In this document: positions 1 to 7,122 of the stretch, one piece after another
Layout: every line of letters begins with the position of its first letter
Numbering within the stretch: position 1 is the first letter of the stretch
Origin: Ruminococcaceae bacterium UBA2857
GTDB lineage: Bacteria > Bacillota > Clostridia > Oscillospirales > Acutalibacteraceae
Reading direction: 5' to 3'
Assembly (NCBI GenBank): GCA_002350705.1
Contig: DEFH01000059.1
Span: 1-31,553, forward strand
Length of the DNA: 31,553 bases
Position numbers and translations under genes: made by a program
Notes under the pieces: generated by a model
What the model saw: the letters and a program-made list of their open reading frames with translations, nothing else
The model's database searches: none
What the model was told of the DNA's origin: nothing

Positions 1-41
1 ATTCTTTCGTGCGGTTGCCCTGTGGAATATATTTAAATTTA

Positions 42-70
42 TTGACAATGCAAATTATATTCAGTATAAT
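42..70 (+). promoter_or_regulatory. Consensus promoter of the toxin-antitoxin remnant
   Basis: TTGACA at 42-47 and TATAAT at 65-70 with a 17-base spacer match the vegetative sigma-A consensus exactly. It lies just before the AAGGGG ribosome-binding site of the antitoxin gene. Confidence 0.85.
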
Positions 71-123
71 ATAAAGAAAAAAGGGGTTGTTTTTTTATAG
101 CACAGATCAATGTAAATATTCGT

Positions 124-360
124 ATGGACGAAGAATTGAAAAGACAGTTTGACAAGTTTTGCAGTGATGTCGGCATGAGTATGACAACAGCGTTTTGTAT
201 TTTTGCCAAAACAGTTGTCCGACAGCATAGGATTCCGTTTGAAATTTCCTCGGACAGCGATCCGTTTTACAGTTATGAGAATATGGCAAGACTGAAAAAA
301 TCCATTGCACAGATGGAAGCGACAGGCGGAACCGTTCACGAGGTAGATTACGATGATTAA
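124..360 (+). CDS. RelB/DinJ-family antitoxin, start codon apparently lost
   Basis: This 78-residue reading frame resembles antitoxins of the RelB/DinJ type, ribbon-helix-helix DNA-binding proteins that neutralise RelE/YoeB-type RNases and repress their own operon. The first ATG is at 124, but the family normally starts about nine residues earlier. In frame, from 97, the codons read ATA-GCA-CAG-ATC-AAT-GTA-AAT-ATT-CGT, that is IAQINVNIR, where relatives have MAQINV. The ribosome-binding site AAGGGG (81-86) is ten bases from this ATA and far from the ATG at 124. Either ATA is used as a rare start, or an ATG-to-ATA mutation removed the start and the DNA-binding beta strand. The gene overlaps the toxin remnant by eight bases. 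Family call is confident; function is doubtful. Confidence 0.7.
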   Translation: MDEELKRQFDKFCSDVGMSMTTAFCIFAKTVVRQHRIPFEISSDSDPFYSYENMARLKKSIAQMEATGGTVHEVDYDD

Positions 361-454
361 GGCATGGTCTGATGAAGCAAATCGTATTGTTTACCGTATT
401 GAGAATAATGTGATAAAAATTGTACAATGCGGTTCTCATTATCGTGACAAGTAA
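353..454 (+). pseudogene. Remnant of a YoeB/Txe-type toxin with an internal deletion
   Basis: A 33-codon frame starts at the ATG overlapping the antitoxin stop, the usual arrangement for such pairs. Its first residues, MIKAWSDE, match the start of YoeB/Txe RNases. They run straight into ANRIVYRI and a tail ending in QCGSHYRDK, which matches the end of that family. About fifty central residues expected in the family (84-90 residues long) are missing without loss of frame. The join reads GATGAAGC, encoding both the N-terminal SDEA and the later DEAN motif, so deletion between short direct repeats is a likely cause. The catalytic centre would be incomplete. This gene is too short to be called by most gene finders. 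Confidence 0.7.
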
Positions 455-464
455 TATAGAATAG

Positions 465-501
465 AAACCTCCCGTAAACCGTGTGTTTATGGGAGGTTTT
501 T
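465..501 (+). terminator. Rho-independent terminator, first copy
   Basis: AACCTCCCGTAAAC pairs with GTTTATGGGAGGTT around a short loop and is followed by a T run. It ends the toxin-antitoxin transcript and is repeated almost exactly 894 bases downstream. Confidence 0.85.
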
Positions 502-502
502 G

Positions 503-531
503 TTGACACGGCTTTGAAAAAGTGATATTAT
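503..531 (+). promoter_or_regulatory. Promoter of duplicated membrane gene, copy 1
   Basis: TTGACA (503-508), 17 bases, TATTAT (526-531). It directly follows the terminator. The predicted transcript begins almost at the ribosome-binding site AAGGGG (538-543). Confidence 0.8.
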
Positions 532-551
532 GGCAAAAAGGGGTTGACAGT

Positions 552-1328
552 ATGAAAAATTCACAGAATCCAAAAATCTTAATCATAGTATTGATTGTTT
601 CGGTGACAGTGCTTTCTTTACCATATGTTTTGGGATTGGGAATTGTCGGCTGTGTGTCATGGTCGAAATGGAACAGACAAATGTATCTGCAAAAAATAGC
701 AGAAGAGTATGTCAGCGATACTTACGGTAATCACTATTATGTAGTAAATACCGACATCAGCAGTGCGGCTCCCATAGCTTTTATGGAACATATATACGGT
801 ATCACTTACACATTTTCGGATAAAAACAAACAGGAGCCGTCTTTTCAGGTATATGTTTCCAATTCGGAAGAAAAGGTATTTGACATACGCTACCGTTCGG
901 AAAATCTATCTCTTTACAAGAATTATGTGAATGAGTATGCAAAAAATTATCTCCTTGAATACGGTTTGAGTGAAGACAGGTATCATTTCAAGGTTACGGT
1001 TTTGAGTATGGACAATGAAAAGCCTTTTCCGTGGGAGTACGAAAGCTATGAAAAAATGGCAGCCGATGAAAATGCCATGAACCGTTTGAATGTCAGATTT
1101 GAACTGGATATTCCCAAAACAGATTTTGATGTGGATATATACAAATGGGCATATGCTTTGTACCGTTCCCTGAATCAGGCAAAATATGAGAAATCGGAAT
1201 TTGAACTGTCATTCCATCGTGGTGTGCAGACGTTTACATACAGGGGCGTTTACCGCAACGGAAAATATGATGCCGATGCCGTTCCGGATTACGGAAATAT
1301 AGAATATGCCATTTCTCCAATATCATAG
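552..1328 (+). CDS. Membrane-anchored hypothetical protein, tandem copy 1
   Basis: I do not recognise this 258-residue protein. A hydrophobic stretch at about residues 9-30 follows a short positively charged start, so it is probably a single-pass protein with the rest outside the cell. The outer part starts with a helix (KIAEEYVSDTYGNHYYVV) and ends in a conserved block, YRSLNQAKYEKSEFELSF to the C-terminus. An ATG at 522 is in frame but lies upstream of the -10 box, so 552 with AAGGGG eight bases before it is the likely start. The next gene is a paralogue, with the C-terminal 50 residues nearly identical and the middle much more diverged. The last residues (AISPIS) arise because the stop codon differs from that of copy 2. 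Confidence 0.8.
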   Translation: MKNSQNPKILIIVLIVSVTVLSLPYVLGLGIVGCVSWSKWNRQMYLQKIAEEYVSDTYGNHYYVVNTDISSAAPIAFMEHIYGITYTFSDKNKQEPSFQVYVSNSEEKVFDIRYRSENLSLYKNYVNEYAKNYLLEYGLSEDRYHFKVTVLSMDNEKPFPWEYESYEKMAADENAMNRLNVRFELDIPKTDFDVDIYKWAYALYRSLNQAKYEKSEFELSFHRGVQTFTYRGVYRNGKYDADAVPDYGNIEYAISPIS

Positions 1329-1357
1329 TAAACCGAAATTCAAGAAAAGCATCCTAT

Positions 1358-1396
1358 AAAACCTCCCGTAAACCGTGTGTTTATGGGAGATTTTTT
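1358..1396 (+). terminator. Rho-independent terminator, second copy
   Basis: This is the same hairpin as at 465-501, with one mismatch in the stem (GGGAGATT in place of GGGAGGTT) and a longer T run. It separates the two paralogous genes. Confidence 0.8.
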
Positions 1397-1397
1397 G

Positions 1398-1426
1398 TTG
1401 ACACCGTTCTGAAAAAGTGATAATAT
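1398..1426 (+). promoter_or_regulatory. Promoter of duplicated membrane gene, copy 2
   Basis: TTGACA (1398-1403), 17 bases, TAATAT (1421-1426). The spacer keeps the same GAAAAAGTGA end as the promoter of copy 1. Confidence 0.8.
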
Positions 1427-1447
1427 GGCAAAAAAGGAGATGAGGTC

Positions 1448-2212
1448 GTGAAGCGTTCAATGAAATCAAAAATCGGGATTGCAGTGCTTATTGTATTAGT
1501 GACAGTGCTTTCTTTGCCATATGTTTTAGTGTTCGGATTTAAGGGAACGGAAGCTCTTTCAAAATGGCAGAAGCAGTCGGAACTGCAAAAAATAGCCGAA
1601 GAATATGTCAGAAATACCTACGGCAATCATTATTATGTCAGTGATACAAAAGTCAGTTTTTTTTCGTACATTTTGACGGAGAAAGTATCGGGTATTACCT
1701 GTTCTTTTTCGGATAAAGATAAAAAAGAAACAACCTTTCAGGTAGAGGTTAGCGATCATGATAAAAGCGTTGTTGACAGACGGTATTTGTCCGAAAATCA
1801 AGCTCTCTATGAAGGATATGTGAAAGAATACGTAAAAAATTATATCAGTAAGTACGGATGGAGCGAGGACGAATACAGCTTTCATATATCTTCTTTGAGT
1901 ATAAAAAGTGACAAGCCGCATATTTTGTGGAAGTATGAAAATTATCATGAAATGGTATCCGACGACGAGGCAATGAATCAGATGGAAGTGGAATTTACAC
2001 TGGATATTTCCAACACAGAGATGAATTTTGAAAAATACGAATTGGCATATAACCTGTATCGTTCCCTGAATCAGGCAAAATATGGGAAATCCGAATTTGA
2101 ACTGTCATTCCATCGTGGTGTGCAGACATTTACATACAGGGGAGTTTACCGCAACGGAAAATATGATGCCGGTGCTGTTCCTGATTACGCTAATATAGAA
2201 TATGTCCGCTAA
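1448..2212 (+). CDS. Membrane-anchored hypothetical protein, tandem copy 2
   Basis: This 254-residue paralogue of the preceding gene has the same plan: positive N-terminus, one membrane segment at about residues 9-30, then an extracytoplasmic part. The start is GTG at 1448, eight bases after AAGGAGA. Comparing DNA by eye, the last 150 or so coding bases differ from copy 1 at about ten positions, while the central region has drifted strongly. This suggests either recent sequence exchange at the 3' ends or strong selection on the C-terminal motif (FHRGVQTFTYRGVYRNGKYD). No catalytic motif or known domain is visible, and function is unknown. Confidence 0.8.
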   Translation: MKRSMKSKIGIAVLIVLVTVLSLPYVLVFGFKGTEALSKWQKQSELQKIAEEYVRNTYGNHYYVSDTKVSFFSYILTEKVSGITCSFSDKDKKETTFQVEVSDHDKSVVDRRYLSENQALYEGYVKEYVKNYISKYGWSEDEYSFHISSLSIKSDKPHILWKYENYHEMVSDDEAMNQMEVEFTLDISNTEMNFEKYELAYNLYRSLNQAKYGKSEFELSFHRGVQTFTYRGVYRNGKYDAGAVPDYANIEYVR

Positions 2213-2258
2213 TTATAAAAGTCATTGCTCCAATATCATAAATTTTTTCAAAAAAGAC

Positions 2259-2287
2259 TTGCATTTTCCGACAAAATGTTATAGAAT
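2259..2287 (+). promoter_or_regulatory. Promoter of the XRE regulator gene
   Basis: TTGCAT (2259-2264), 17 bases, TAGAAT (2282-2287), about 50 bases before the start codon of the gene at 2340. Confidence 0.6.
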
Positions 2288-2339
2288 ATTCATTACATCT
2301 CACATGAAACTTGACAACTGAAAATTGGAGGGATTGTTA

Positions 2340-2690
2340 ATGTACACAAATTCGTTACCCGTTATTGACCTGACTGCAACAGGACAGAATATTATCCGTA
2401 TCAGAAAGGCACTGGGGCTGAGTGTCAGAGATATACAAAATTTCTTTGGCTTTGAAGAGCTGCAGGCGGTGTATAAATGGCAGCAGGGCAAGAGTCTCCC
2501 GACAGTTGACAATCTTCTTGCATTGAGTACTCTTTTCGGAGTGCCGATGGAGCAGATTCTTGTGATAAAAACACAAAACAAACAGCAGGCGAAAGCCTGC
2601 TGTTCTTATTTGAAGATATTCGGCTGTGAGCGGTACGTCAGAAGGTCCAAAACATTTCCGTCAATTTTCACAGTCAGATGTGCAGTCTGA
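2340..2690 (+). CDS. XRE-family helix-turn-helix regulator with an extended tail
   Basis: The first 75 residues form a Cro/C1-type DNA-binding domain (GQNIIRIRKALGLSVRDIQNFF, then KWQQGKSLPTVDNLLALSTLFGV). The start at 2340 is chosen because TTGGAGGG lies eight bases upstream; an ATG at 2325 is in frame but sits before this site. After residue 80 the frame runs through a perfect hairpin (2581-2604) and 28 more codons of unlikely composition (GCERYVRRSKTFPSIFTVRCAV). The ancestral stop was probably before the hairpin, near the QNK codons. The opposite strand of the tail reads like a separate gene remnant. The DNA target is unknown. Confidence 0.75.
   Translation: MYTNSLPVIDLTATGQNIIRIRKALGLSVRDIQNFFGFEELQAVYKWQQGKSLPTVDNLLALSTLFGVPMEQILVIKTQNKQQAKACCSYLKIFGCERYVRRSKTFPSIFTVRCAV
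2581..2610. terminator. Hairpin resembling a bidirectional terminator, inside an open frame
   Basis: AACAGCAGGC (2581-2590) and GCCTGCTGTT (2595-2604) pair perfectly around a GAAA tetraloop. T-rich sequence follows on the plus strand, and TTTTGTTTTG-like sequence follows on the minus strand. It lies inside the coding frame of the XRE gene. Confidence 0.6.
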
Positions 2691-2719
2691 AACCGAAGTT
2701 TCTCGCTGAACAGAGACTG
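2606..2719 (-). pseudogene. Possible C-terminal gene remnant opposite the XRE tail
   Basis: On the minus strand 37 open codons end in TAA just before the hairpin. They read as a plausible protein end, including RFQTAHLTVKIDGNVLDLL and TYRSQPNIFK. There is no start codon or ribosome-binding site, and two stops precede it. I do not recognise the family. It would be the 3' end of a gene that once converged on the XRE gene. Confidence 0.25.
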
Positions 2720-3070
2720 TCATCACAAAAAACCAAAAAACGGTTTTCATTAACCTCAGAGGGCTAATTCCTATTTAGATGATGTTATGGAGACGTAATT
2801 TCGATTTTGTCGAAAGAGTATGGGAGCGAATAGGGACATTGACGCATTAGCGTATAACGTGTCCGGAAACGTCTTGCGTGTGAACTTTTTCGTTAAAATC
2901 ATATATCAAGAAAAAATTCCTTTTACAAGAAATATGCAGCATTATAGTTCATCTGCATCTGAACCGACAGATAATGAAAAGGTTGTTCTGCCGCACCGCA
3001 CACAGCCGAATTTGATGAAACGGGGGATGCAGGGAATCAAATAAGGAGGTGTTTTATCGGAAAAGGGGGA
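2720..3070. other. Gap without a convincing gene; debris and an orphan ribosome-binding site
   Basis: A 74-codon plus-strand frame (2820-3044) lacks a properly spaced ribosome-binding site; its second half (from about EKIPFTRNMQHYSS) reads more like protein than the first. Its stop overlaps a perfect AAGGAGGTG site (3043-3051) that has no start codon after it. The stretch looks like the scar of lost genes rather than a working unit. Confidence 0.4.
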
Positions 3071-3712
3071 TCAGTCAAGTTCTTTTGCAACGTACTTTTC
3101 AAAGACGTTGGCAAAGCTGGCGTTGACATCGAACTTGGCAACATAATCAACTTCATAGTTGATAAGGCATTTGTCAAGCTCAACAGATACCTGATCGGAT
3201 TTCTGATTAAGTTTTGCCAGCATATTTTTTATTTTGTTGCGGTCGAAGTTGATAGTAACCACTTTTTTAACGGGGCACTTGTAGGAAATCTGATTACCCT
3301 CGGCATTAAAGCGATAGCCGACGCCGCCGTTATAGATGATATTTTCGGAACTTCTGGTATCAGCCATATTGCGGAAGAGAACAGCGATTTCCTGACGCTG
3401 ACCGTTGAGACCGATTTCACTGTCCATGTCGATAGGAAGAGACTTTTTGGTCTGCCGGATAGCTTGAGAGAGCTGTTCCTTGTTTTGCAGGAGGTACAGC
3501 ATAAACTCAGCGAGTTCGGTGATATGTTCGGCGAATTCGGGATTGCTGATTTCCTCGACAGTCACTTCGTTTTCGGCATCGGGGACAACCTTGTTTCTGA
3601 GATATGTATTGGTTGTCTGAGTAATGTTGGTACGGTCACGAAGTATATCGGCTGCCTGAGAGATAAGGCTTTGCAGTTTGTTCTGAAAGCGGAAAGCTTC
3701 TTTAAGATTCAT
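3071..3712 (-). CDS. Hypothetical protein, helical N-terminal half
   Basis: This 213-residue protein is real by codon use and by AGGAGTGAG about seven bases before the ATG, but I do not recognise its family. The N-terminal two-thirds is rich in charged helices (KEAFRFQNKLQSLISQAADILRD; ELAEFMLYLLQNKEQLSQAIRQTKK) with no membrane segment. The C-terminal part is beta-like, with alternating residues (KKVVTINFDRNKIKNMLAKL; YEVDYVAKFDVNASFANVFEKYVAKEL). It is a soluble cytoplasmic protein of unknown role. It has its own promoter, overlapped by a palindrome shared with the divergent XRE gene, so it may be controlled by that regulator. Confidence 0.7.
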   Translation of the reverse strand: MNLKEAFRFQNKLQSLISQAADILRDRTNITQTTNTYLRNKVVPDAENEVTVEEISNPEFAEHITELAEFMLYLLQNKEQLSQAIRQTKKSLPIDMDSEIGLNGQRQEIAVLFRNMADTRSSENIIYNGGVGYRFNAEGNQISYKCPVKKVVTINFDRNKIKNMLAKLNQKSDQVSVELDKCLINYEVDYVAKFDVNASFANVFEKYVAKELD

Positions 3713-3745
3713 GATAACTCACTCCTGTTCGTATTTACTGACATC

Positions 3746-3774
3746 AGTATACACCATATTTTTGGATTTGTCAT
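3746..3774 (-). promoter_or_regulatory. Promoter of the minus-strand hypothetical gene
   Basis: Read on the minus strand: ATGACA, 17 bases, TATACT. The -35 box abuts and partly overlaps the palindrome at 3773-3791. Confidence 0.65.
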
Positions 3775-3791
3775 TAAACCGTCGGTTTAAT
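3773..3791. promoter_or_regulatory. Palindromic operator candidate
   Basis: ATTAAACC, GTC, GGTTTAAT is a perfect inverted repeat with eight-base arms. It overlaps the -35 region of the minus-strand promoter and a weaker plus-strand promoter (TTAAAC 3774-3779, 17 bases, TATATT 3797-3802). This is where an XRE repressor would bind to control both directions. Binding is inferred. Confidence 0.45.
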
Positions 3792-3806
3792 TTTTGTATA
3801 TTTCGG

Positions 3807-3853
3807 AATGCCATGATTTCTGCCAAAAAACAGCTGGAGAGAATCATGGCATT
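3807..3853. repeat. 12-base inverted repeat before the XRE gene
   Basis: AATGCCATGATT (3807-3818) and AATCATGGCATT (3842-3853) are exact reverse complements separated by 23 bases. The loop holds a GGAGAG ribosome-binding site for the in-frame ATG at 3846. It could be a second operator or an mRNA hairpin affecting start choice. Confidence 0.5.
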
Positions 3854-3875
3854 TATAATATATCTGGTGATACAA

Positions 3876-4094
3876 ATGATATATCAGAGAATAAAAGACT
3901 TGCGGGAAGATAAAGACATGACGCAGCAGCAGATAGCAGATTTACTGCACATTAATCGCAGGACATATTCCGCCTATGAAAACGGTGTCAATTCGATGAC
4001 ACCCGAAACTTTATGCAAAATAGCGGATATTCATCACACGAGTGTAGATTATCTGCTGAACCGGACCAATAATATGACACCATACGAAAAATAA
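3876..4094 (+). CDS. Small XRE-family transcriptional regulator
   Basis: A 72-residue protein consists almost wholly of a Cro/C1-type helix-turn-helix (IYQRIKDLREDKDMTQQQIA, then INRRTYSAYENGVNSMTPETL) and ends in the common VDYLLNRT motif. The start at 3876 gives the usual MIYQRIKDLRE opening; an in-frame ATG at 3846 with GGAGAG before it would add ten hydrophobic residues. The stop TAA overlaps an ATG (TAATG), and the ComF gene follows on the same strand. Divergence from the gene at 3071-3712 across a palindrome suggests self-regulation and control of that neighbour. This is inference from layout. Confidence 0.8.
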   Translation: MIYQRIKDLREDKDMTQQQIADLLHINRRTYSAYENGVNSMTPETLCKIADIHHTSVDYLLNRTNNMTPYEK

Positions 4095-4162
4095 TGCTGT
4101 ATCCAATGTCTTGCATGGAGAAAGCATTTATTTTTTTATGGAGATATAGAGGAGTTAAAAAA

Positions 4163-4804
4163 TTGATAGAGCGAATATTATCGTTGTTTTTTCCGAAGAG
4201 ATGTCCGTACTGCCGGGAAGTGATGGCATCAGGTTTGACGGAGTGTGAGAAGTGTCGGAAAGAGTTTCCGAAAGTTCCTAAGAAAATGACTTTGCGTTCG
4301 GGAATTTTGTGTACAGCCCCGTTTGCGTATGACGGCAAGGTAAGGGAATCCGTTATTCTGTACAAATTCAAGGGACTAAAGTTTAACGCCGACAGTTATG
4401 CGAAAGCGGTTTGCAATGCGATCGTATACGAGCAGATGAAGGATAGTTTTGATATTATCACGTATGTTCCGCTGACGGCAGTCCGCAGAAAAGAACGAGG
4501 ATTTAATCAGTCGGAGCTGATAGCTCGGAAAGTAGCGGCATACTTTGAAAAAGAGTGCGTTCCTCTTTTAAAAAAGGTCAGGACAAACAAAAATCAGCAT
4601 GATTTGTCCGTGATGGAGAGGGAAAACAATGTCAAAGGTGTTTTCGGAGTGTGCAGTGAAGAGAGGATAACAGGGAAAAATATTTTGCTGTTTGATGACG
4701 TGGCAACAACAGGATATACCATGCAGGAATGTTGTGCAAAGCTGTATGAGCATGGAGCAAAGAGTGTGCAGTGTATGTCGATAGCGATAGCGGGAGCGGT
4801 ATAA
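4163..4804 (+). CDS. comF: ComF family phosphoribosyltransferase-like protein
   Basis: ComFC-type proteins combine a zinc ribbon with a type I phosphoribosyltransferase fold. They are needed for DNA uptake in naturally competent bacteria and are widespread outside them. The four cysteines of the ribbon are at residues 14, 17, 28 and 31 (CPYC, CEKC). The PRPP-binding motif LLFDDVATTG has its two Asp at 178-179, and the RRKERGFNQSE motif typical of ComF precedes it. The start is taken as TTG at 4163, eight to nine bases after AGAGGAG; an ATG at 4094 is in frame but has no ribosome-binding site. The protein has 213 residues, a normal length. RecD2 follows. No ComFA or ComE gene is in the window. 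Confidence 0.85.
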   Translation: MIERILSLFFPKRCPYCREVMASGLTECEKCRKEFPKVPKKMTLRSGILCTAPFAYDGKVRESVILYKFKGLKFNADSYAKAVCNAIVYEQMKDSFDIITYVPLTAVRRKERGFNQSELIARKVAAYFEKECVPLLKKVRTNKNQHDLSVMERENNVKGVFGVCSEERITGKNILLFDDVATTGYTMQECCAKLYEHGAKSVQCMSIAIAGAV

Positions 4805-4826
4805 GAATATTTTAACGGATTTATAG

Positions 4827-4855
4827 TTGACATCGGAGATGGAAAAATGTAAACT
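4827..4855 (+). promoter_or_regulatory. Promoter of recD2
   Basis: TTGACA (4827-4832), 17 bases, TAAACT (4850-4855), between comF and recD2. Confidence 0.75.
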
Positions 4856-4891
4856 ATAAGAATGATGTCAAGATAAAGGTGAAGTGTAGAT

Positions 4892-7105
4892 ATGGCTGAA
4901 AAGGAATTGCTGCAGCTGTGCGGAACGGTAGAAGAAGTCATTTTTCGGAACAGTACCAATGGCTATACGGTTATGACCATTATGAATCATGGAGTCACGG
5001 CAACAGCAGTAGGAAATATGGCAAGCGTGAATGTCGGAGACGAACTGAAACTGATTGGCGGCTGGAAAAATCATGCTGTTTACGGAGAGCAGTTTGCCTT
5101 TGAGTGCTATGAACAAGCACTGCCGACGGGAGCAGAGGGGATTCTGAAATATTTGTCATCGGGAGCGGTGAAAGGAATCGGACGAGCCTCAGCAAAAAGA
5201 ATTGTCGAGACATTCGGAGACAAGGCACTGGAAATTATGCAGAATGAGCCGCAACGGATTGCAGAAATCAAGGGCATTTCCAAAGAAAAGGCACAGGCAT
5301 TGTCTGAGGAATTAAAAAAGACGTTCGGAATGCGTCAGATGATGCTGGAACTGGGCGGTTATCAGATTTCGGCACAGGAAGCTGTGAAAATATGGAAAGT
5401 ATTTGGTTCACAGGCGGTGGACTTGATTAACGAGAATCCGTATATTTTATGTACGGAAGGTGTGGGAATCGAGTTTCAGAGAGCCGACAGCATAGCGGCA
5501 CGCCTGAAAAAATCCGCAGAGAATGAATATCGCATACGGGCAGGACTGGCGTATGTCCTTTCGCAGAATACACGCAACGGACATACTTGTTTGCCGAGGG
5601 ATGTGGTCATTAAGGTCAGTGCCCGTTTTTTGATGCTGTCGGAGGAGCTTGTCGAGTCAACTGTCAAAGCAATGGTACTGGATGGAAGCCTGATACAGCA
5701 TAAAGTGGATGAGAAAGAATTTTTATTTTTGCCGCCGCTTTACAGAAGCGAGAGCTATACAGCGGAGAGACTGTATATCATGCAGCAGTTCCCTCCCGAG
5801 GAAATAACGGGCGTTAGGGCAGCACTGGAAGAATTTGAAGCAAAGCAGAACATTGAGTATGCGGAGTTACAGAAGCAAGCTATTATGCAGGCATTATCGG
5901 GAGGTTTGCTGATTCTGACAGGAGGTCCCGGTACAGGCAAGACAACGACACTCAATGCCATTATCTCATTGTATCGGCAGTGTGGTCTGACAGTGTACCT
6001 TGCAGCCCCGACGGGCAGAGCCGCACAGCGTATGTCGGAGGTGACAGGGCATAGTGCAAAGACGATACATCGTCTTTTGGAAGTGGAATGGGATAAAAAC
6101 GACCGACCTGTTTTCAAGAGAAACGAAAGAAATATGCTGGACTGTGATGCCTTGATCATCGATGAGTTGTCAATGGTAGATGCAGCATTGTTTGAGGGAG
6201 TTATGAGAGCATTGCCGCTGGGATGTCGTCTGATTATGGTAGGTGACAGTGACCAGTTGCCGTCAGTGGGAGCGGGAAATGTATTGGGAGAGCTGATAGC
6301 TTCGGGACAGATACCGGTTGTGGAACTGACAGAGATTTTTCGGCAGTCGATGCAAAGCCTGATTGTTACGAATGCCCATCGGATTGTACAGGGGACAATG
6401 CCGGAAGTGACACGGACAGACAGTGATTTTTTCTTTATTTCGTGTTCGGACAGGGAGCAGATTGCCAAAAAAATCACAGAGCTTTGTTCGGTGCGACTGC
6501 CCCGTACATACGGATATTCGGCATTTGATGATATACAGGTGCTTTGTCCGGGACGCAAGGGAGAACTTGGTGTTGCAAAGATAAATGAACGGCTTCAAAA
6601 TGTTCTGAATCCCGTTACAGAAAATGTCACCGAGGTGAAAGCAGAGCATGGCACATTCCGTACAGGCGATAAAGTGATGCAAATCAAAAACAATTATGAT
6701 ATTGTGTGGACAAAGCAGGACGGTACACCGGGTACAGGGATTTTCAACGGTGATATCGGACGAATTTCGCTGATAGACAAGAAAAGCAAAATGTTGTATG
6801 TGCAGTTTGATGAGCGGACAGCGGAGTATGATTTTGAAACGCTGAACAATCTGGAATTAGCGTATGCAACGACGGTGCACAAAAGTCAGGGAAATGAGTT
6901 CAATGCCGTACTGATACCAATGCATTCGGTTCCGCAGCAGCTTTGTTACAGGAATCTGCTGTATACAGCGGTAACGAGGGCGAAGAAAATACTGATACTG
7001 GTAGGAGAGATTTCATCCATGAAAAACATGGTCATGAATCAGAAAAAGACAATGCGATATTCAGGCTTGAAAAGCTTGTTAAGGGAATATACGGAAAAGC
7101 AGTAA
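4892..7105 (+). CDS. recD2: RecD2-type DNA helicase (RecD/TraA family)
   Basis: RecD2 is a 5'-3' superfamily 1B helicase of bacteria lacking RecBC and acts in genome maintenance and replication-fork repair. The 737 residues match the family length. An N-terminal OB-like and helix-hairpin-helix region (KYLSSGAVKGIGRASAKRIV; IKGISKEKAQALSEEL) comes first. Helicase motifs follow: Walker A GGPGTGKTTT with Lys350, motif II DELSMVD from Asp424, VGDSDQLPSVGAGNVLGEL, and the C-terminal TVHKSQGNEF (residues 661-670) and YTAVTRAKK. AAAGGTGA precedes the ATG. Its stop overlaps an ATG in frame with the next gene, so the MreB-like gene is probably cotranscribed. Confidence 0.95.
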   Translation: MAEKELLQLCGTVEEVIFRNSTNGYTVMTIMNHGVTATAVGNMASVNVGDELKLIGGWKNHAVYGEQFAFECYEQALPTGAEGILKYLSSGAVKGIGRASAKRIVETFGDKALEIMQNEPQRIAEIKGISKEKAQALSEELKKTFGMRQMMLELGGYQISAQEAVKIWKVFGSQAVDLINENPYILCTEGVGIEFQRADSIAARLKKSAENEYRIRAGLAYVLSQNTRNGHTCLPRDVVIKVSARFLMLSEELVESTVKAMVLDGSLIQHKVDEKEFLFLPPLYRSESYTAERLYIMQQFPPEEITGVRAALEEFEAKQNIEYAELQKQAIMQALSGGLLILTGGPGTGKTTTLNAIISLYRQCGLTVYLAAPTGRAAQRMSEVTGHSAKTIHRLLEVEWDKNDRPVFKRNERNMLDCDALIIDELSMVDAALFEGVMRALPLGCRLIMVGDSDQLPSVGAGNVLGELIASGQIPVVELTEIFRQSMQSLIVTNAHRIVQGTMPEVTRTDSDFFFISCSDREQIAKKITELCSVRLPRTYGYSAFDDIQVLCPGRKGELGVAKINERLQNVLNPVTENVTEVKAEHGTFRTGDKVMQIKNNYDIVWTKQDGTPGTGIFNGDIGRISLIDKKSKMLYVQFDERTAEYDFETLNNLELAYATTVHKSQGNEFNAVLIPMHSVPQQLCYRNLLYTAVTRAKKILILVGEISSMKNMVMNQKKTMRYSGLKSLLREYTEKQ

Positions 7106-7122
7106 TGCAGGAGATGAGGAGA

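Noticed and set aside
2820..3044. 74-codon plus-strand frame
   Set aside because: Its start lacks a usable ribosome-binding site and the first half does not read like protein. The second half may be debris of a lost gene, so it is described as a gap and not called as a gene.
5755..6558. 267-codon minus-strand frame inside recD2
   Set aside because: It lies antisense to helicase motifs and is Ser/Ile-rich, typical of shadow frames here.
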